64,000 bases of DNA, taken from contig CM047806.1 in the NCBI GenBank assembly GCA_026214975.1, forward strand, positions 79,345,599-79,409,598, read 5' to 3'. Shown here one piece after another: positions 19,651 through 30,528 of the stretch (the first letter of the stretch is position 1; each line of letters starts with the position of its first letter). The notes beneath the pieces were generated by a model, which saw only the letters and a program-made list of their open reading frames with translations, did not search any database and was not told the origin of the DNA. The position numbers were made by a program, and so were the translations under genes. The DNA is from Gentiana macrophylla. Its lineage: Eukaryota; Streptophyta; Magnoliopsida; Gentianales; Gentianaceae.

Positions 19651-22640
19651 TGATAACTTCAAATCATCGGTTAAGATAGATTCGACATTATCCTCTTCCA
19701 TATCTAATATGGAATTTATTCAACCTTTATTCTTTGGAACTCGGTTAAGTATAAGGGCACTATCCCGAAACGGGTAAGGGATACTTCGCATGGCTTGCGT
19801 CACACCTTTATCATATAAAGTGTTGTTGCCATTTTGGGAACACAATCTAATTGAGTATCCCAAAGATGGTATCCTTCAAGGGAGAATCTTATTACTTTCA
19901 GACGAATTTTGAAACACCCTTCAGGTATTAATTACTTCAATCCAATTGAAGATTAATTCCTAAGTAGCTCGTCAATCTCATATCCGTACTAGCTCGAACT
20001 TTTCAGGCTTTCCGAATTGTCGTACTTCAATAAGTACATTCAACTATTTCTAAAAAATAGTCATAGAGATTAACAAACAATTATTTGTAGCATTAATTGT
20101 CACAAGCCAACAAACATCGGTATGTTTAGGCTTTAGACAATTTTTCTAGATTTTATAACCTTTTCATAAAAGGGTATTTTAGTCATCTTTAGATAAGATA
20201 CGTATTACCTATATGATTCATAATCATATGGTTCAACATCATCAGAATGACGTTTGATTACACGCTTCCCTTCCAGAGAGACTATGTCTAGAACAACCAC
20301 AAATATTAAGGATAACAACCATACAAATATTTAGTTGAGATCTCATCACATATATCAACTATATAGTGACATCAAATACAGTATGTTAGATTCAAGTGAC
20401 CTCCCAACTTTATCGGAATAACATTTATTCTTTACAATTGAATATGTCTACTAAATCCTAACAAATAACGGAAAGTATGTTCTTCATAAGAACCGAACAT
20501 AATAACATTTATTTAGTTTCCTTATCAATTTACTAGATTCGAGAATATGGAAAGTGTTACAACGTTTGTTTCACCTTCCATATATCGTATTCAATCTTTC
20601 TAATTTAATCACACTCGTAAGATATCATATATCTAAGAGTTGACTTGAACTTAGATTGATTTATCTCAACTTACTTGCCTATAATAGAAACTTCAATAAG
20701 TTATCTATTTAAGCACATGCCCTAACTTCCCTTTTTAATCCTTCAAGCACTTGTAAATATTTCTTGGTGTAGTCTTCATAAGACTTAAGAAAGATCACAA
20801 GAGCTATGTCTTTGATTTCCTTTCATTAAGAAAATCTAAAGTTTATTAAATAGTTTATTTATCCTTTTGAATCGTATTCAAAACATTGACTATTTAATTA
20901 ACCTTTAAGAAATGATAGAATTAAGTCGATACTTAAATCTTACAATTTTGAAAACAACCTTTCCAAAATTCGACGTGGTCATTCTTATCCAACGTTTGAA
21001 TTAATTGTCATCGTATGACTGAATGATCATCTTGGATCGTATCCAATATATGACTAATTCGTTGAAACTTATTTCAAATGATTTAATCACATCATGAGCT
21101 TCCGCTTTCATTAATAATTAAAGCCTTGGAGTACTCCATCAAATATGTAGTCTCCTTGTCTCTAACTACTATAACGGGATTGCTCGTGTCATTGCTTATT
21201 TTAAAAGGATTAAAATTACTTAACCATATTTGAGAACGTTTCTCAAAATTAACAGTCATAATTTGGTTTTACTAATCGAGAATTAAACATAAATATAAAG
21301 TTTGCTAAAACTACAACATAAAAATGAAAATAAATGAGTGTTGTTGTTTATACACGTAAAATCAAAAATGGTCTTTTGATTTATGATTTTGCTCCCACTA
21401 GTCAACTACTTCCAATTGACCTTCAAGAATTATTAATTTCTTTAGTGGACAAGATCCCACTAAACTACCGCGACCCCGCTTTTGGTGGTGGGCGAAAATA
21501 GTCTAATAGGTAGACAACAACCCCTTTGTCAATCGTATCTTATACGACTCTTGTTGTTTGACTAGTCAACTCTTTGACAATTTTCATCTTATGAAGTAGT
21601 CAAACCCTTGCCTCTAAAATCCAAACGACCCCGCTTTGGCTGGTGGCCGAGAGAATTCTTAGTCAAGTCATAACCCCAATATTCATGAGATCTCATACGA
21701 TCATATCTCGATAATGACGATATACCCGAGGTAGGTCAACCCCCTGCTTTGGCTGATGAGTTGGATCCGAACAAGGGCTCTTCAACGTCATTATAATATG
21801 GGGAGGCTATTTCAACTTGATTCTTTTGAGGTGGAAGTATTTATTTAAATTAATTCACTTAATTAATTTTAATTATGGTCTCATCAAATATATCTATCTC
21901 TATAGACATACATCCTACACATTTATCTAGATCGTGCCTAGTCATGCATCTATCGTATCATATAAAATAAATACAAGCACAAAATAAATAAATGCGTAAA
22001 GTAACCGGTATGATCATTGACTTTTCCTAGGTGCGGTTTCGAATACAAACCGATTTAAACCGCGGGTCACAATCTAAGGGTAGCTGCAACCGTCAATAGG
22101 ATCTTTAATGCTCAATTCTCCAATTGGATCTTTATTTTCGTCTTTTTTTGGTCTCCATCTTCTGCTCCATTCTTGCTACATTTAATTCTATCTTATAAAA
22201 TTAATACACCCGCCCGTGACACGGGGTAAGCCAACGGGAATGGGATAAATGCGAAAATAAACTAGGTCACGTTCTTCATATGACCTAGGACAATTTTTAA
22301 ACCAACATAAAAATTAAATCATTCACATCTATCCTATCGGTCGAGTCCATGATCAATCGGGGTCCATATAATCATATTATATCTACGATATCTAATCCAT
22401 ACAATAAAATCTTATGAAGAAGATAAAATTAAAATTTAACTACTTGCGTCTTAATTAATCAATTAACATTTAATCTATTAAATAATTTTATCCAATCAAT
22501 TAACTAATTAACATTTAATTAATTAAATGATTTTAATCGAAATAATATTAACGATTAATTTTAAACGATTTTAATTTTAATTTTAATAAATTAGAACTAT
22601 TCTAAAATAAATCAAAATTAAAATTATGTCTCTTTTGTTT
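19651..22640 (-). other. E5 internal region, probable decayed integrase, gag and 5' UTR
   Basis: About 3 kb without an open frame of note. By position it should hold the E5 integrase core, protease, gag and 5' UTR, but I could not recognise motifs with confidence. It is AT-rich. From 21472 to 21764 it has three spaced copies of a GACCCCGCTTTGGCTGGTGG-like word. Confidence 0.4.
21472..21764 (+). repeat. Three spaced copies of a GC-rich 26-bp word inside E5
   Basis: Copies start at about 21472, 21627 and 21737 with the core CCCCGCTTTGGCTG, the last more diverged (CCCCTGCTTTGGCTGATG). Spacing is about 155 and 110 bp. Between copies there are short TTGACTAGTCAA palindromes. The words stand out against AT-rich surroundings and lie in the likely 5' UTR/gag part of E5. 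Confidence 0.7.
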
Positions 22641-22695
22641 CTTTTCTTTTGATTCCTAATCAAAAGGGATGCCTTTGGTTTCCTAAACCAAATTT

Positions 22696-22943
22696 GGCTT
22701 AGGCCTGGCCACTTTCCAAAATCAAAATTTTAGAAGTGGCCTAGGCCTAGGCCTTTTACAAATCAAATATTTGAAAAGGGCCTAGGCCTATTCCAAATCA
22801 AATATTTGGAAAGGCCAAATAATTTTGGTTTAGGCCTGGCCACTTTCCAAAATCAAAATTTTGGAAGTGGCCTAGGCCTAGGCTTTTTCCCAAATCAAAT
22901 ATTTGGAAAGGGCCTAGGCCTATTCCAAATAAAATTTGGAAAG
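22696..22943. repeat. 131-bp tandem duplication built of hairpins, beside the E5 5' LTR
   Basis: Two copies (22696-22826 and 22827-22943) share TTAGGCCTGGCCACTTTCC, a TTCCAAAAT...ATTTTGGAA stem and GTGGCCTAGGCCTAGGC. Each copy can fold into a long hairpin of about 22 bp plus a second one around CAAATATTTG. An 87-codon plus-strand open frame runs through them; its Gly/Leu/Phe repeats simply reflect the DNA repeat, so I do not call it a gene. The array lies where the primer site and start of the leader should be. Confidence 0.85.
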
Positions 22944-22953
22944 AACAAGAAAG

Positions 22954-24942
22954 TGTTAGGAAATCTACGCGAACGCAATGAATTTAAAATTTTATTTCCT
23001 TTTAACCAGGATCGACTTCGTTTAAGCAATAAACAAAGCGAGTTAGTAGACGGTGGTTACCTTGGTTGATCTATAAGATCGACGTTTTGACCGTCTAAGG
23101 AGAGTAGTTCTCGCATAGAGCCGCCCAAGTGTTCGGCCTCTACCGCTAGTCCACACGAACACCGCGGAATCCCATCATGGATTGCTATTGGAAAACTCCG
23201 GTTGCTAGACCGGCTTTTTTCCCTCTCTCCAACTCTCTATAGGATGCTCTCTATTTTACACAAGAACTATTAGTTCTTGGAATTGTGATGTTCAAAAGAG
23301 CTTGACACCCACACTATATTTATAGTGTAATGTGGCGCCCAATGAAAAGTGGAGAGAAGAAAACCTTTTCCCAATAAAATAAGGAAAATATAATTGATTG
23401 ATTTATCTCATTTATTATAATATCTCATATTAAATAAATCTAGGATATTGTCAATATCTTATATTGAATATTCCAAGATATTGTCAATATCTAATATTAA
23501 CTATCTTTATTTTATTACCATAAATCAATTTACACATGTGTATATATCACATATATATTACACAAATAAATCTATTAATATCATATATATATACGCATAC
23601 TACACTTAGTAATGCGCATCACATATGCACACCACACACGCATATATGCACAATATATCTAGTTCATTTTATTTATTAATATCTAATATTAATAATAGGT
23701 AATACCATTAATTAAATTGCACAATCCAAGTGTATCTTACACACTTCAATGTGGCGCCCCTTTGACCAACAAATTGGCTTCCGGAATATTCTTTAATTAA
23801 TATAAAATTATTAATATCTTGTATTTAATTTACTCATAATAAATAAATACCACCATATTAATTTACCACTATAACCTTTATAGTCTCGAGATAAACTTTC
23901 CTTATTTGGTTATCATCTATAACCACATTTTAATCCGGCTAGATGTTCTTATGTGTGTGACCCGATAGGCTTCCGAATATGTTGGCCGTAGACACAAAGT
24001 GCAAATTACTTAAAATGCCCTTCATGCCTAACGATCACGGGATAGCGTCAGCAACACACCGTGACCCCCAATCATCGGAAGAGTCAAATGCAATGACTAC
24101 TACCTTTCATGTGAAAGCGATTACCGTGTAACTTACAATCATATCATTTGTAATAATATCCATACGGTTCGACGTCGAGTGTCAAACATTAACGATCGTA
24201 TCTTATAATCGGATATCAAGCTCTCTCGAAGTAACTCTTCGTTTACTCCCACTTTGCAATGATTCACGAGAGTAAGACATTCTTTATAAGAAGGCCATTT
24301 CGGATATTCGATCCCAATCATAGGATACGCGATTCCCGGACGACCAATCATGTATACTGCGCATGCTTCAATATCATACCCAATCACTACCGCATGATCG
24401 CCCCGTGGATAGAGGAAACCTCAATAGTGTCAAAGCATGACAATCCACACCGTGATGCCATGAAGACTCCGGTCAAAAGGATAATTACACAACCGTCACA
24501 TAGTGTGACACTTATCCGTGTAAGTGGGTCGACCTAACGACGCATTCACTAATACACGCCCACGCATACCCAAGTGTCTCTACACTTCGATAGACGAGAT
24601 CTATCCTCGCTTACTAAAGACAGAAGACATCCAATACGTGCTAGTCTGTTTATACTATCAATGCCCTGTTTAATAGTACATCAGCCTAGAGACATTTAAG
24701 TATCAAACTTATTAAAGTGATTAGAGATCTCATCAACCATGATCACCTATCATGGTTTCTCTATCACAGTTTAATACTAAGGACGTTAACATATAACAAT
24801 TCATAATTGGTCCTCTAAAAGAACATATATATGATAACAGAAAAGCCATTTAATATATGTATAAACATAAAGAAATAGTAGAAATGATCCGACCCGGTCG
24901 GATCTGGTCCAACCCGATTGGGTATAGGACACTATTCCAACA
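22954..24942 (-). repeat. E5 5' LTR (1.99 kb)
   Basis: Sister of 15979-17970. It keeps the plus-strand ends TGTTAGGAAATC and CTATTCCAACA, with a TATA box at 23325-23314 on the minus strand. The differences from the other LTR are mostly clustered small changes, often at CG-containing spots (for example around 22970, 24165 and 24535). The sequence just inside (22942-22953, AGAACAAGAAAG) is not a primer site but copies the genomic flank of the other LTR. Confidence 0.92.
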
Positions 24943-24947
24943 GAAAG

Positions 24948-25110
24948 ACAGAAAACAGATAGAAAAAAAGAACTAATCACAAGGGAACTGTAAAGAGAAG
25001 ACCTTAAGCCCTAACTAAAACCCTAATTAACTAAGTAAAATCTTCCTAAAACAGGAACAAAAACGATTAAACACGGAAAAACAAAAACAAACACTAGGCA
25101 ACCGTTTGGT
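24948..25110 (-). other. E4 leader, LTR-proximal part
   Basis: Non-coding A-rich sequence between the E5 insertion and the E4 primer site. It continues the leader found at 15614-15973; removing E5 and one GAAAG copy restores it. No coding potential. Confidence 0.7.
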
Positions 25111-25128
25111 TCCCCGGCAACGGCGCCA
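25111..25128 (-). other. E4 primer binding site (tRNA-Asp)
   Basis: Identical to the 18-mer in E1 and followed by the same 6-nt AAAACT gap to the LTR. On the minus strand it begins TGGCGCCGTTGCC. It marks the LTR to its right as the 5' LTR of a minus-strand element. Confidence 0.9.
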
Positions 25129-25134
25129 AAAACT

Positions 25135-26748
25135 TGTCACGGATTTTATCTAACAAAACAAACAAGTAATAAAATTTATAAATCCGATATACCTCAAGTG
25201 CAAGGATCGTAGTAAAGAGGTTGATACCGGGTCGATCTTACGGGGAACTAACGATTGGTAGTCCTAGTCTTTGTTTAACTAACTAACCTATGTCACGATT
25301 ACTAAACTAAACAGATACGAAAACAGTAAATAATTCACAAGAAAGGTAACAATAACGTAAACTGGACAGAAGATCAATGATCTAAAGCCAGGAAAGATAG
25401 TTTCGAACCAATTTAAACTAAACTAAACCTAATATGCAATAAAAGACTAACTAAGCTAAACAATTCAAATTCAAGGTGTTTTAAATCAATAAGTTACGAA
25501 CGAACAAGCAATTGATCCACCTATCCTATCAACATTCCATTTCAATTCAGATTATTTCGTGATTACTAATCAAGTTGTGATTCACCTGATCAAAGGTATG
25601 AACCCTAATTTCTTAGGCAAGTTCGTCTATTAATCTCTATCTTTCGATCTAAAGATTAACGCTTTTCTAACCAAAGGTGTAAACTTTAAATGTTTCCAAC
25701 CTAGAAATCTAACCTAATAACTTTCGTTACTTAGATCAAATATCTATTCTTTATCATGGTGATCTAAAGTCTAACATGATTTTCATCAAATAAACGATCA
25801 ACAAAGCAAACATCTTTCGATATAAATTTGCAATAAACAACATAAAGCATGATAAAAGAAACAACTCGTAATAGATACTCACAAAATAATCAATAAAAGA
25901 AATCGAATTGTTGATCGGATGGCTTCACAACGCTGCTCGTTCAATGGAGGTCTAGCCTCTTAGCATCCTCTTGAAACTTCGAATTGTATAGAAAGACATA
26001 AAAAAAGTAGCTAATCTAATCTAGGAATTTAAGAACATAAAAGTTGATGAAAACTGGAAAAAAACACAGCCTAAGCCGCCCCTAGGATTAGGGTTTTTGA
26101 GTATTATGTAAATCGTCTCTCTAGGGTTGAGAAACTGCCGCCTATATATAGATTTTCAAGTCGGTTTAGCTAAGTCGGCTACTGGACGCCCGTCTTAATC
26201 CTTGAACGCCCGCCCACTCTTCCATACAAACTTCGAATCGGGCCGAGTCATGATCGACGCCCGCCCTTCTTAAATTGGACGCCTTCGTCCAAAGCAATTT
26301 CATCCAAACTCTGAATCAAAAATATCATCCTGGACGCTCGTTCACTGGATCAAACGCCCGTCCAACTGGACGCCAGTTCAAGCTGCTGGACGCCAGTTCA
26401 GTGACTTTGAAAACTTGATTGCCTAATCTATATCTCTTTTTAATTCAATCCAAATCCATCATTATCTCTTCTTCATCATAAAATTCGTCTTTTATCTTCT
26501 TTTGATCATCTCTTGAGCCTTAAATATGTATCTATAACACATCAAAACATCGCAAAATGTAATATCGTCCAAATAGTCATAAAATCACAATTAAAACACC
26601 AAAATTAACTTATTTTGCAATTAACTCATTTAGAACCTCATTTACTCAATATTTCCATTAAACACCCATTTCTTATGCAAATTATACAAATATGAGGGAA
26701 ATTATCATAAAATATAGCGTTATAAATCGTATAAAATCACCCTTAACA
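25135..26748 (-). repeat. E4 5' LTR (1.61 kb)
   Basis: Plus-strand ends are TGTCACGGATT...ATCACCCTTAACA. Its right end closely matches the E12 LTR (AAAATCACCCTTAACA), and the mid-section conserved in Athila LTRs (ATCAAAGGTATGAA) is shared. A TATA box lies at 26151-26142 on the minus strand (CTATATATAG). From 26170 to 26410, upstream of it, are about eight palindromic GGACGCCCGTCC-like motifs. The next base, 26749, belongs to the E6 extra frame. Confidence 0.85.
26142..26410 (-). promoter_or_regulatory. E4 U3 promoter: TATA box with palindromic motif array
   Basis: On the minus strand, dispersed copies of GGACGGGCGTCC and variants (GGACGCCAGTTC, GGACGCTCGTTC) at 26410-26170 precede the TATA box at 26151-26142. 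The arrangement is repeated in E12 and, with a different palindrome, in E1. The motifs look like binding sites for a dimeric regulator, but no factor is known to me. Confidence 0.5.
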
Positions 26749-28346
26749 TTCCCCCTTTCTCTGTTCCGGGGGTTGCCTTGACTGGAGTGGCAGCAGCTGA
26801 ACCAGTGTCCACAATGTTTGTGTCGTCGGCTGGAATATTGACAGACAGCGGTTGAGTGGCTGTCTTTGTTGGAGTTGTGGACTTTTTGGATGCTTGTTGG
26901 TTTAAAAATGTACGGAGAAGAGTGGTATCATCAATTGCATCTGGTGTAGGAGTTTCCTCTTCTCTGTCTTTATCAAGATCATCATTATGATGATCATTAT
27001 CATCATTATCATCATGATCGTCACCATCATCTTGATCATGATCATCTCCACCATCTTCTGAGCCATCACTCTGTCTGTCAGAGATCTGGGGCAGTTTTCC
27101 CTTGGCTGCATCAACCAATTCCCATAGAGGTGATTCATCAAGTACACCAACCAGAGTTGTGATTCCCAGAAAATCAAATAGCCATGCCTCTTCTGCAAGC
27201 ATGCGGTTAGAGTCTTGAAGCTATTGTCGGGAATCACCTTCCTTCCACTCAAGGTATTCTGCAATTCGATCATCTATATCGTTTGCAGACATTTGCGCAG
27301 CTTCTTCTGGAGATTCCTCGTCATCTCCAGTGTCTTCTTTATTAGGATGTTGTACATCCTCACTGACATTTTCTTCTTCTTGTTGGTCTGCCTCAGCGTC
27401 AGACTCCTCTTCTTCTTCATCTTCATTAATTAATTTGCCAAAGTCTGTCTTGTCCAGATTTCGCTGAACCTTTTGCTTATTTCTTTGACTGGTAGTGTGT
27501 TGTGTGGATTTCTTTCTCTTCCCTTCTCCTGCCTTCTTTTGTTGTTTAACATAGGTAAACATGACTTTGGATTCATGCAGTTTGTGGAGTTGTACAGTAG
27601 GGACTTTTAGACATTGCAACAGATAGTGTAACTGAATCCCATATGACTTTTTCACCCAGAATTGTCCTTTCTTTGTCTTTCCTTCTTTTGTCCCCTTCTT
27701 TGCTGCTTTTACTTCACCTTGGATTTGCTCTTTGATTCTTAGAAAGAAGTATTTTGGCCAATTGAATTGTAGATTGTTGTATATGATTCCCATTAGCCGC
27801 ATTCTAATTTCTATCATGGCATTATTTGCTCCCAACTTTCCTTCAATGGTTTTGCCAATTAGGGCACTAAACTCATTGAACGGTTTCTTTAAGGCAGATC
27901 TAAGACAGTTGACTTTTGTAGATCCTGGGTTTGCCGTTTTGGCAATTGTTGCCCAGAAATCGTCCAAGTTTTGTGATACCAATGTCACTTTTGCTTCCTT
28001 TATTTGAAAGTTTGAGATGTTTTCGAATTACCTTTTCTGTAATCACCACGTCTTTGCCATTGACAGATGCAACGATCTTGTCTTCTTCCCACTTGTCACC
28101 TTCTTCAGCAGGGAGCCCAGATTCGTATTTTGCAGATTTCCAGAAAGAGATGAGATTTTCATAGAAAACCTCGGTTATTGGAGGGTTGAGAAAGGTTGAT
28201 AATTTTAGGTTTTTGCAGCCTGCTGCCAATCGTTTGGCATCCTCGTCATTTCCACATAGTTTCAAGTAGTGTTCTTCTTGAAAGAATGATCCAGTGGCAA
28301 ACGATTTTTCATACCCAGCTTGGGTGTTTGAGGAAGATGATTCCAT
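26749..28346 (-). pseudogene. E6 extra open reading frame, about 530 codons, two frameshifts, cut by E4
   Basis: Starts at ATG 28346 (MESSSSNTQAGYEKSF), about 115 bp after a TATA box. The N-terminal domain has TEVFYENLISFW and VNGKDVVITEKVIRKHL, then (after a frameshift near 27970) NLDDFWATIAK, IIYNNLQFNWPKYFFLRIKE and GQFWVKKSYGIQLHYLL. The pattern fits the family called 'putative plant transposon protein' and matches E3, E8 and the antisense genes of E9. Basic patches (AAKKGTKEGKTKK, EGKRKKSTQ) could be nuclear signals. The C-terminus is acidic and then Asp/His-rich (27150-26970), encoded by GAT/CAT runs. No transmembrane or signal segment. It is cut at 26749 by the E4 LTR. Function unknown. 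Confidence 0.7.
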
Positions 28347-28460
28347 TGTTGAAAATTAAAAGAAGTTTGAGGGTGAACTTGAATTTGCAGTAGAGAAAAT
28401 CAAAAGTAGGGCTTGTGTTTTGCAAAAGAGTGTAAAGATTTCTGGAAATCCCTGAGTCTT

Positions 28461-28472
28461 GCTTATATAGGG
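28461..28472 (-). promoter_or_regulatory. TATA box of the E6 extra frame
   Basis: The minus strand reads CCCTATATAAGC, an excellent plant TATA box about 115 bp before ATG 28346. The leader between them has no other ATG on the minus strand that I could see. It lies within the 624-bp spacer after the pol stop. Confidence 0.6.
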
Positions 28473-28642
28473 TGATTTGGGTAGTGTGAACGTGGTTTGA
28501 ATGTGAAAGGATTTTGTGAGATAATGGCGTGATTTTGTATATGTAAATCGCGATATTTGAGCGTAATGGGGGAGTGGTTTGAGGTAAGTAATGATAGAGC
28601 CCAAGAATCGAGGCAATTGTAATTTGAAAAAATTATGGTTAC

Positions 28643-28726
28643 CTCCATAATTATAAGTTGATCTCCACGTGTGTAATCTTCCACAGAATAACCCTCCATA
28701 ATTTCCTTATTCTCCACGTGTAGTAA
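28643..28726 (-). promoter_or_regulatory. Duplicated G-box segment upstream of the E6 extra frame
   Basis: Two copies of a roughly 49-bp segment each contain CCTCCATAATT and TCTCCACGTGT. The CACGTG cores lie at 28666-28671 and 28715-28720, about 200-255 bp upstream of the TATA box. CACGTG is a known plant bHLH/bZIP site; that it acts here is inference. Confidence 0.45.
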
Positions 28727-28969
28727 AAATTGATTTTGTTCACACTTTAATTTGTCCAAGTCTTTAATTCGGTGAAGTGCCTTGGCTGGTCACTTAGCCG
28801 ATATAGTGATTTCTTCACTGAGCTGCTAGATTTAACCGTTCCTAACAATCAGTTAAGTTAACTTCGCTGGATACCAGTGCCTTACCTGCTACATCCCCTG
28901 TAACGGCAAAGGTTGAACCAGTTGATGAAGTTACTTAGCCGATTACTCCAGTTAGCCGCTCTTTGGTAC

Positions 28970-29650
28970 TTAGTCAATTTCAATCATTCCTAACTCAGTT
29001 CTCAACATGCTGAATCTTTCATAGCTGAGTGGTTTGGTGAAGATGTCATCCAATTGATCTTCAGTGGGTATGTATTTTAGAATGACATCTCCCTTTTCAA
29101 CATGGTCTCTGATAAAATGATGTCTTACATCAATGTGCTTTGTTCTTGAATGCAACACTGGATTTTCAGTAATAGATATTGCACTTGTGTTATCACACAT
29201 GATTGGAATTGTTTCCTCCTCCACTCCATAATCCCTTAGTTGTTGTCTGATCCATAGTACTTGTGCACAACAACTACTTGCTGCTATATATTCTGCTTTA
29301 GCTGTTGATGTAGATATGGAGTTTTGCTTTTTACTGAACCAGGAGACTAGTCTGGTGCCTAGAATTTGACATGTTCTAGAGGTGCTTTTTCTATCTATTT
29401 TGCATCCAGCATAGTCAGAGTCTGAATATGATATCAATTTAAATCCTCCATCTTTTGGATACCAAATTCCAACATTTATAGTGTTTTTCAAGTATTTGAT
29501 TATCCTTTTGGTCGCTAGAAGATGTGATTCTTTTCGTTGAGCTTGAATCTTGCACATACACCTCTTTGTAAATGCTATATCAGTCTCTACTTGCGTTAAG
29601 TATAGTAAGGATCCAATGATTCCTCTATACATTTTCTGATCAACATCTTT
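28970..29650 (-). CDS. E6 RNase H and reverse-transcriptase end
   Basis: Minus-strand frame of 220 codons ending at the pol stop (28970). It includes the RT thumb (GIIGSLLYLTQVETDIAF) and copia RNase H: YSDSDYAGCKIDRKSTSRTC, STSTAKAEYIAASSCCAQ, IPIMCDNTSAISITENP and TKHIDVRHHFIRDHV. The catalytic acidic residues D (SDSDYAG), E (KAEYIA) and D (CDNTSA) are present. It is separated by a frameshift from the RT core at 29651-29929. It degrades RNA in the RNA/DNA hybrid during reverse transcription. Confidence 0.88.
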   Translation of the reverse strand, partial: KDVDQKMYRGIIGSLLYLTQVETDIAFTKRCMCKIQAQRKESHLLATKRIIKYLKNTINVGIWYPKDGGFKLISYSDSDYAGCKIDRKSTSRTCQILGTRLVSWFSKKQNSISTSTAKAEYIAASSCCAQVLWIRQQLRDYGVEEETIPIMCDNTSAISITENPVLHSRTKHIDVRHHFIRDHVEKGDVILKYIPTEDQLDDIFTKPLSYERFSMLRTELGMIEID

Positions 29651-30528
29651 TCATGTTTCATCTTTCCAAAGAATGACTCTTGCACACATTGGTGTATCTG
29701 CTGTGCCACTTGTATCCATCCCATACTTGTGTATTAGATCTCTTGTGTACTTGGCTTGACTAATGAAAATACCATCCTTCATTTGCTTTACTTGTAGGCC
29801 AAGGAAATAATTTAATTCTCCCATCATGCTCATCTGAAATTTGCTCTTCATCAGGTTTGCAAATTTCTCACATAGCTTTTCATCCTCTGATCCAAAGATG
29901 ATATCATCAACATAGATTTGTACTAGCAATGTACTTGTTCCTTCCTCTAGTTTGAATAGGGTCTTGTCTATAGTTCCTTGTTGAATCCATTCTTGATCGT
30001 AAATTGTGATAGTGTTTCATACTGTGCTCTAGGTGCCTGTTTGAGTCCATAGAGGGCCTTCTTGAGTTTGTATACTTTGTCTTCTTTTCCTTTGATTTGA
30101 AAGCCAGGAGGTTGTTCTACATATACTTCTTCTTCCAAAATTCCATTTAGGAATGCACTCTTGACATCCATTTGATAGACTTTGAAGTCTTTGAATGTAG
30201 CAAATGCTAGAAAGAGTCTGATTGCCTCCAATCTTGCTACTGGTGCAAATGTTTCATCATAATCTATCCCTTCTGCTTGAGAGTAGCCTTTTGCAAACTA
30301 GCCTTGCTTTGTTTCGACAACAGTTCCCTTGCTCATCCATCTTGTTCCTGAATACCCATTTTGCTCCAATGATGTTGGTTATATCTGGTCACATCAACCG
30401 ATTTCAGACTTCATTTCTTTCAAATTCATTTAGTTCTTCTTGCATGGCTGTGATCCAATCTGCATCTTGGATTGCATCATCTATGGTCTTGGGTTCCACT
30501 TGTGATAGGAAACATGTTAGCATGTGCT
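29651..30528 (-). pseudogene. E6 reverse transcriptase (frameshifted)
   Basis: The minus strand in pieces: 30528-30232 gives degenerate [15 protein letters not shown] and GAKWVFRNKMDEQGN; 30231-29968 gives [29 protein letters not shown] and [13 protein letters not shown]; 29929-29651 gives LVQIYVDDIIFGSEDE and SMMGELNYFLGLQVKQ. The YVDD catalytic motif is intact. At least three frameshifts or stops interrupt the domain, one of them between LYGLKQAPR and YVDD near 29950. Ty1/copia family. Confidence 0.88.

Larger units (their letters stand above)
15979..24942 (-). mobile_element. E5: Ty1/copia element with both LTRs and target duplication
   Basis: Two long direct repeats (15979-17970 and 22954-24942) are flanked by the same 5-bp duplication GAAAG (15974-15978 and 24943-24947). 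A polypurine tract next to the left LTR makes the element minus-strand. Internal coding remnants read reverse transcriptase then RNase H towards that LTR, as in Ty1/copia. It inserted into the leader of E4. All coding sequence is heavily decayed and no primer site is visible beside the right LTR, so it is dead or was mobilised by other copies. Confidence 0.9.
13690..26748 (-). mobile_element. E4: Athila-like retrotransposon, 3' truncated and split by E5
   Basis: Minus-strand order: 5' LTR (26748-25135), tRNA-Asp primer site, leader (25110-24948), the nested element E5, the rest of the leader (15973 to about 15614), and gag (about 15613-13690). Protease, polymerase and 3' LTR are absent; gag ends in a fusion to copia E3 at about 13690. 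Upstream of the LTR (from 26749) lies the extra frame of copia E6, the insertion target. Confidence 0.8.

Noticed and set aside
22806..23069. Plus-strand open frame of 87 codons with Gly/Leu/Phe repeats
   Set aside because: It runs through the tandem hairpin repeat into the LTR; the peptide repeats simply translate the DNA repeat and there is no promoter or homology.
15979..24942. E5 as a plus-strand element with polypurine tract before 22954
   Set aside because: GGAAAGAACAAGAAAG before the right LTR is purine-rich, but the left LTR has the classic minus-strand copia tract and the coding remnants read RT then RNase H on the minus strand.
26749..28346. Envelope-like gene in the copia elements
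   Set aside because: The position after pol invites the comparison with SIRE envelope-like frames, but I see no signal peptide, transmembrane segment or cysteine pattern in E3, E6 or E8. The motifs fit a soluble plant transposon-associated family better.
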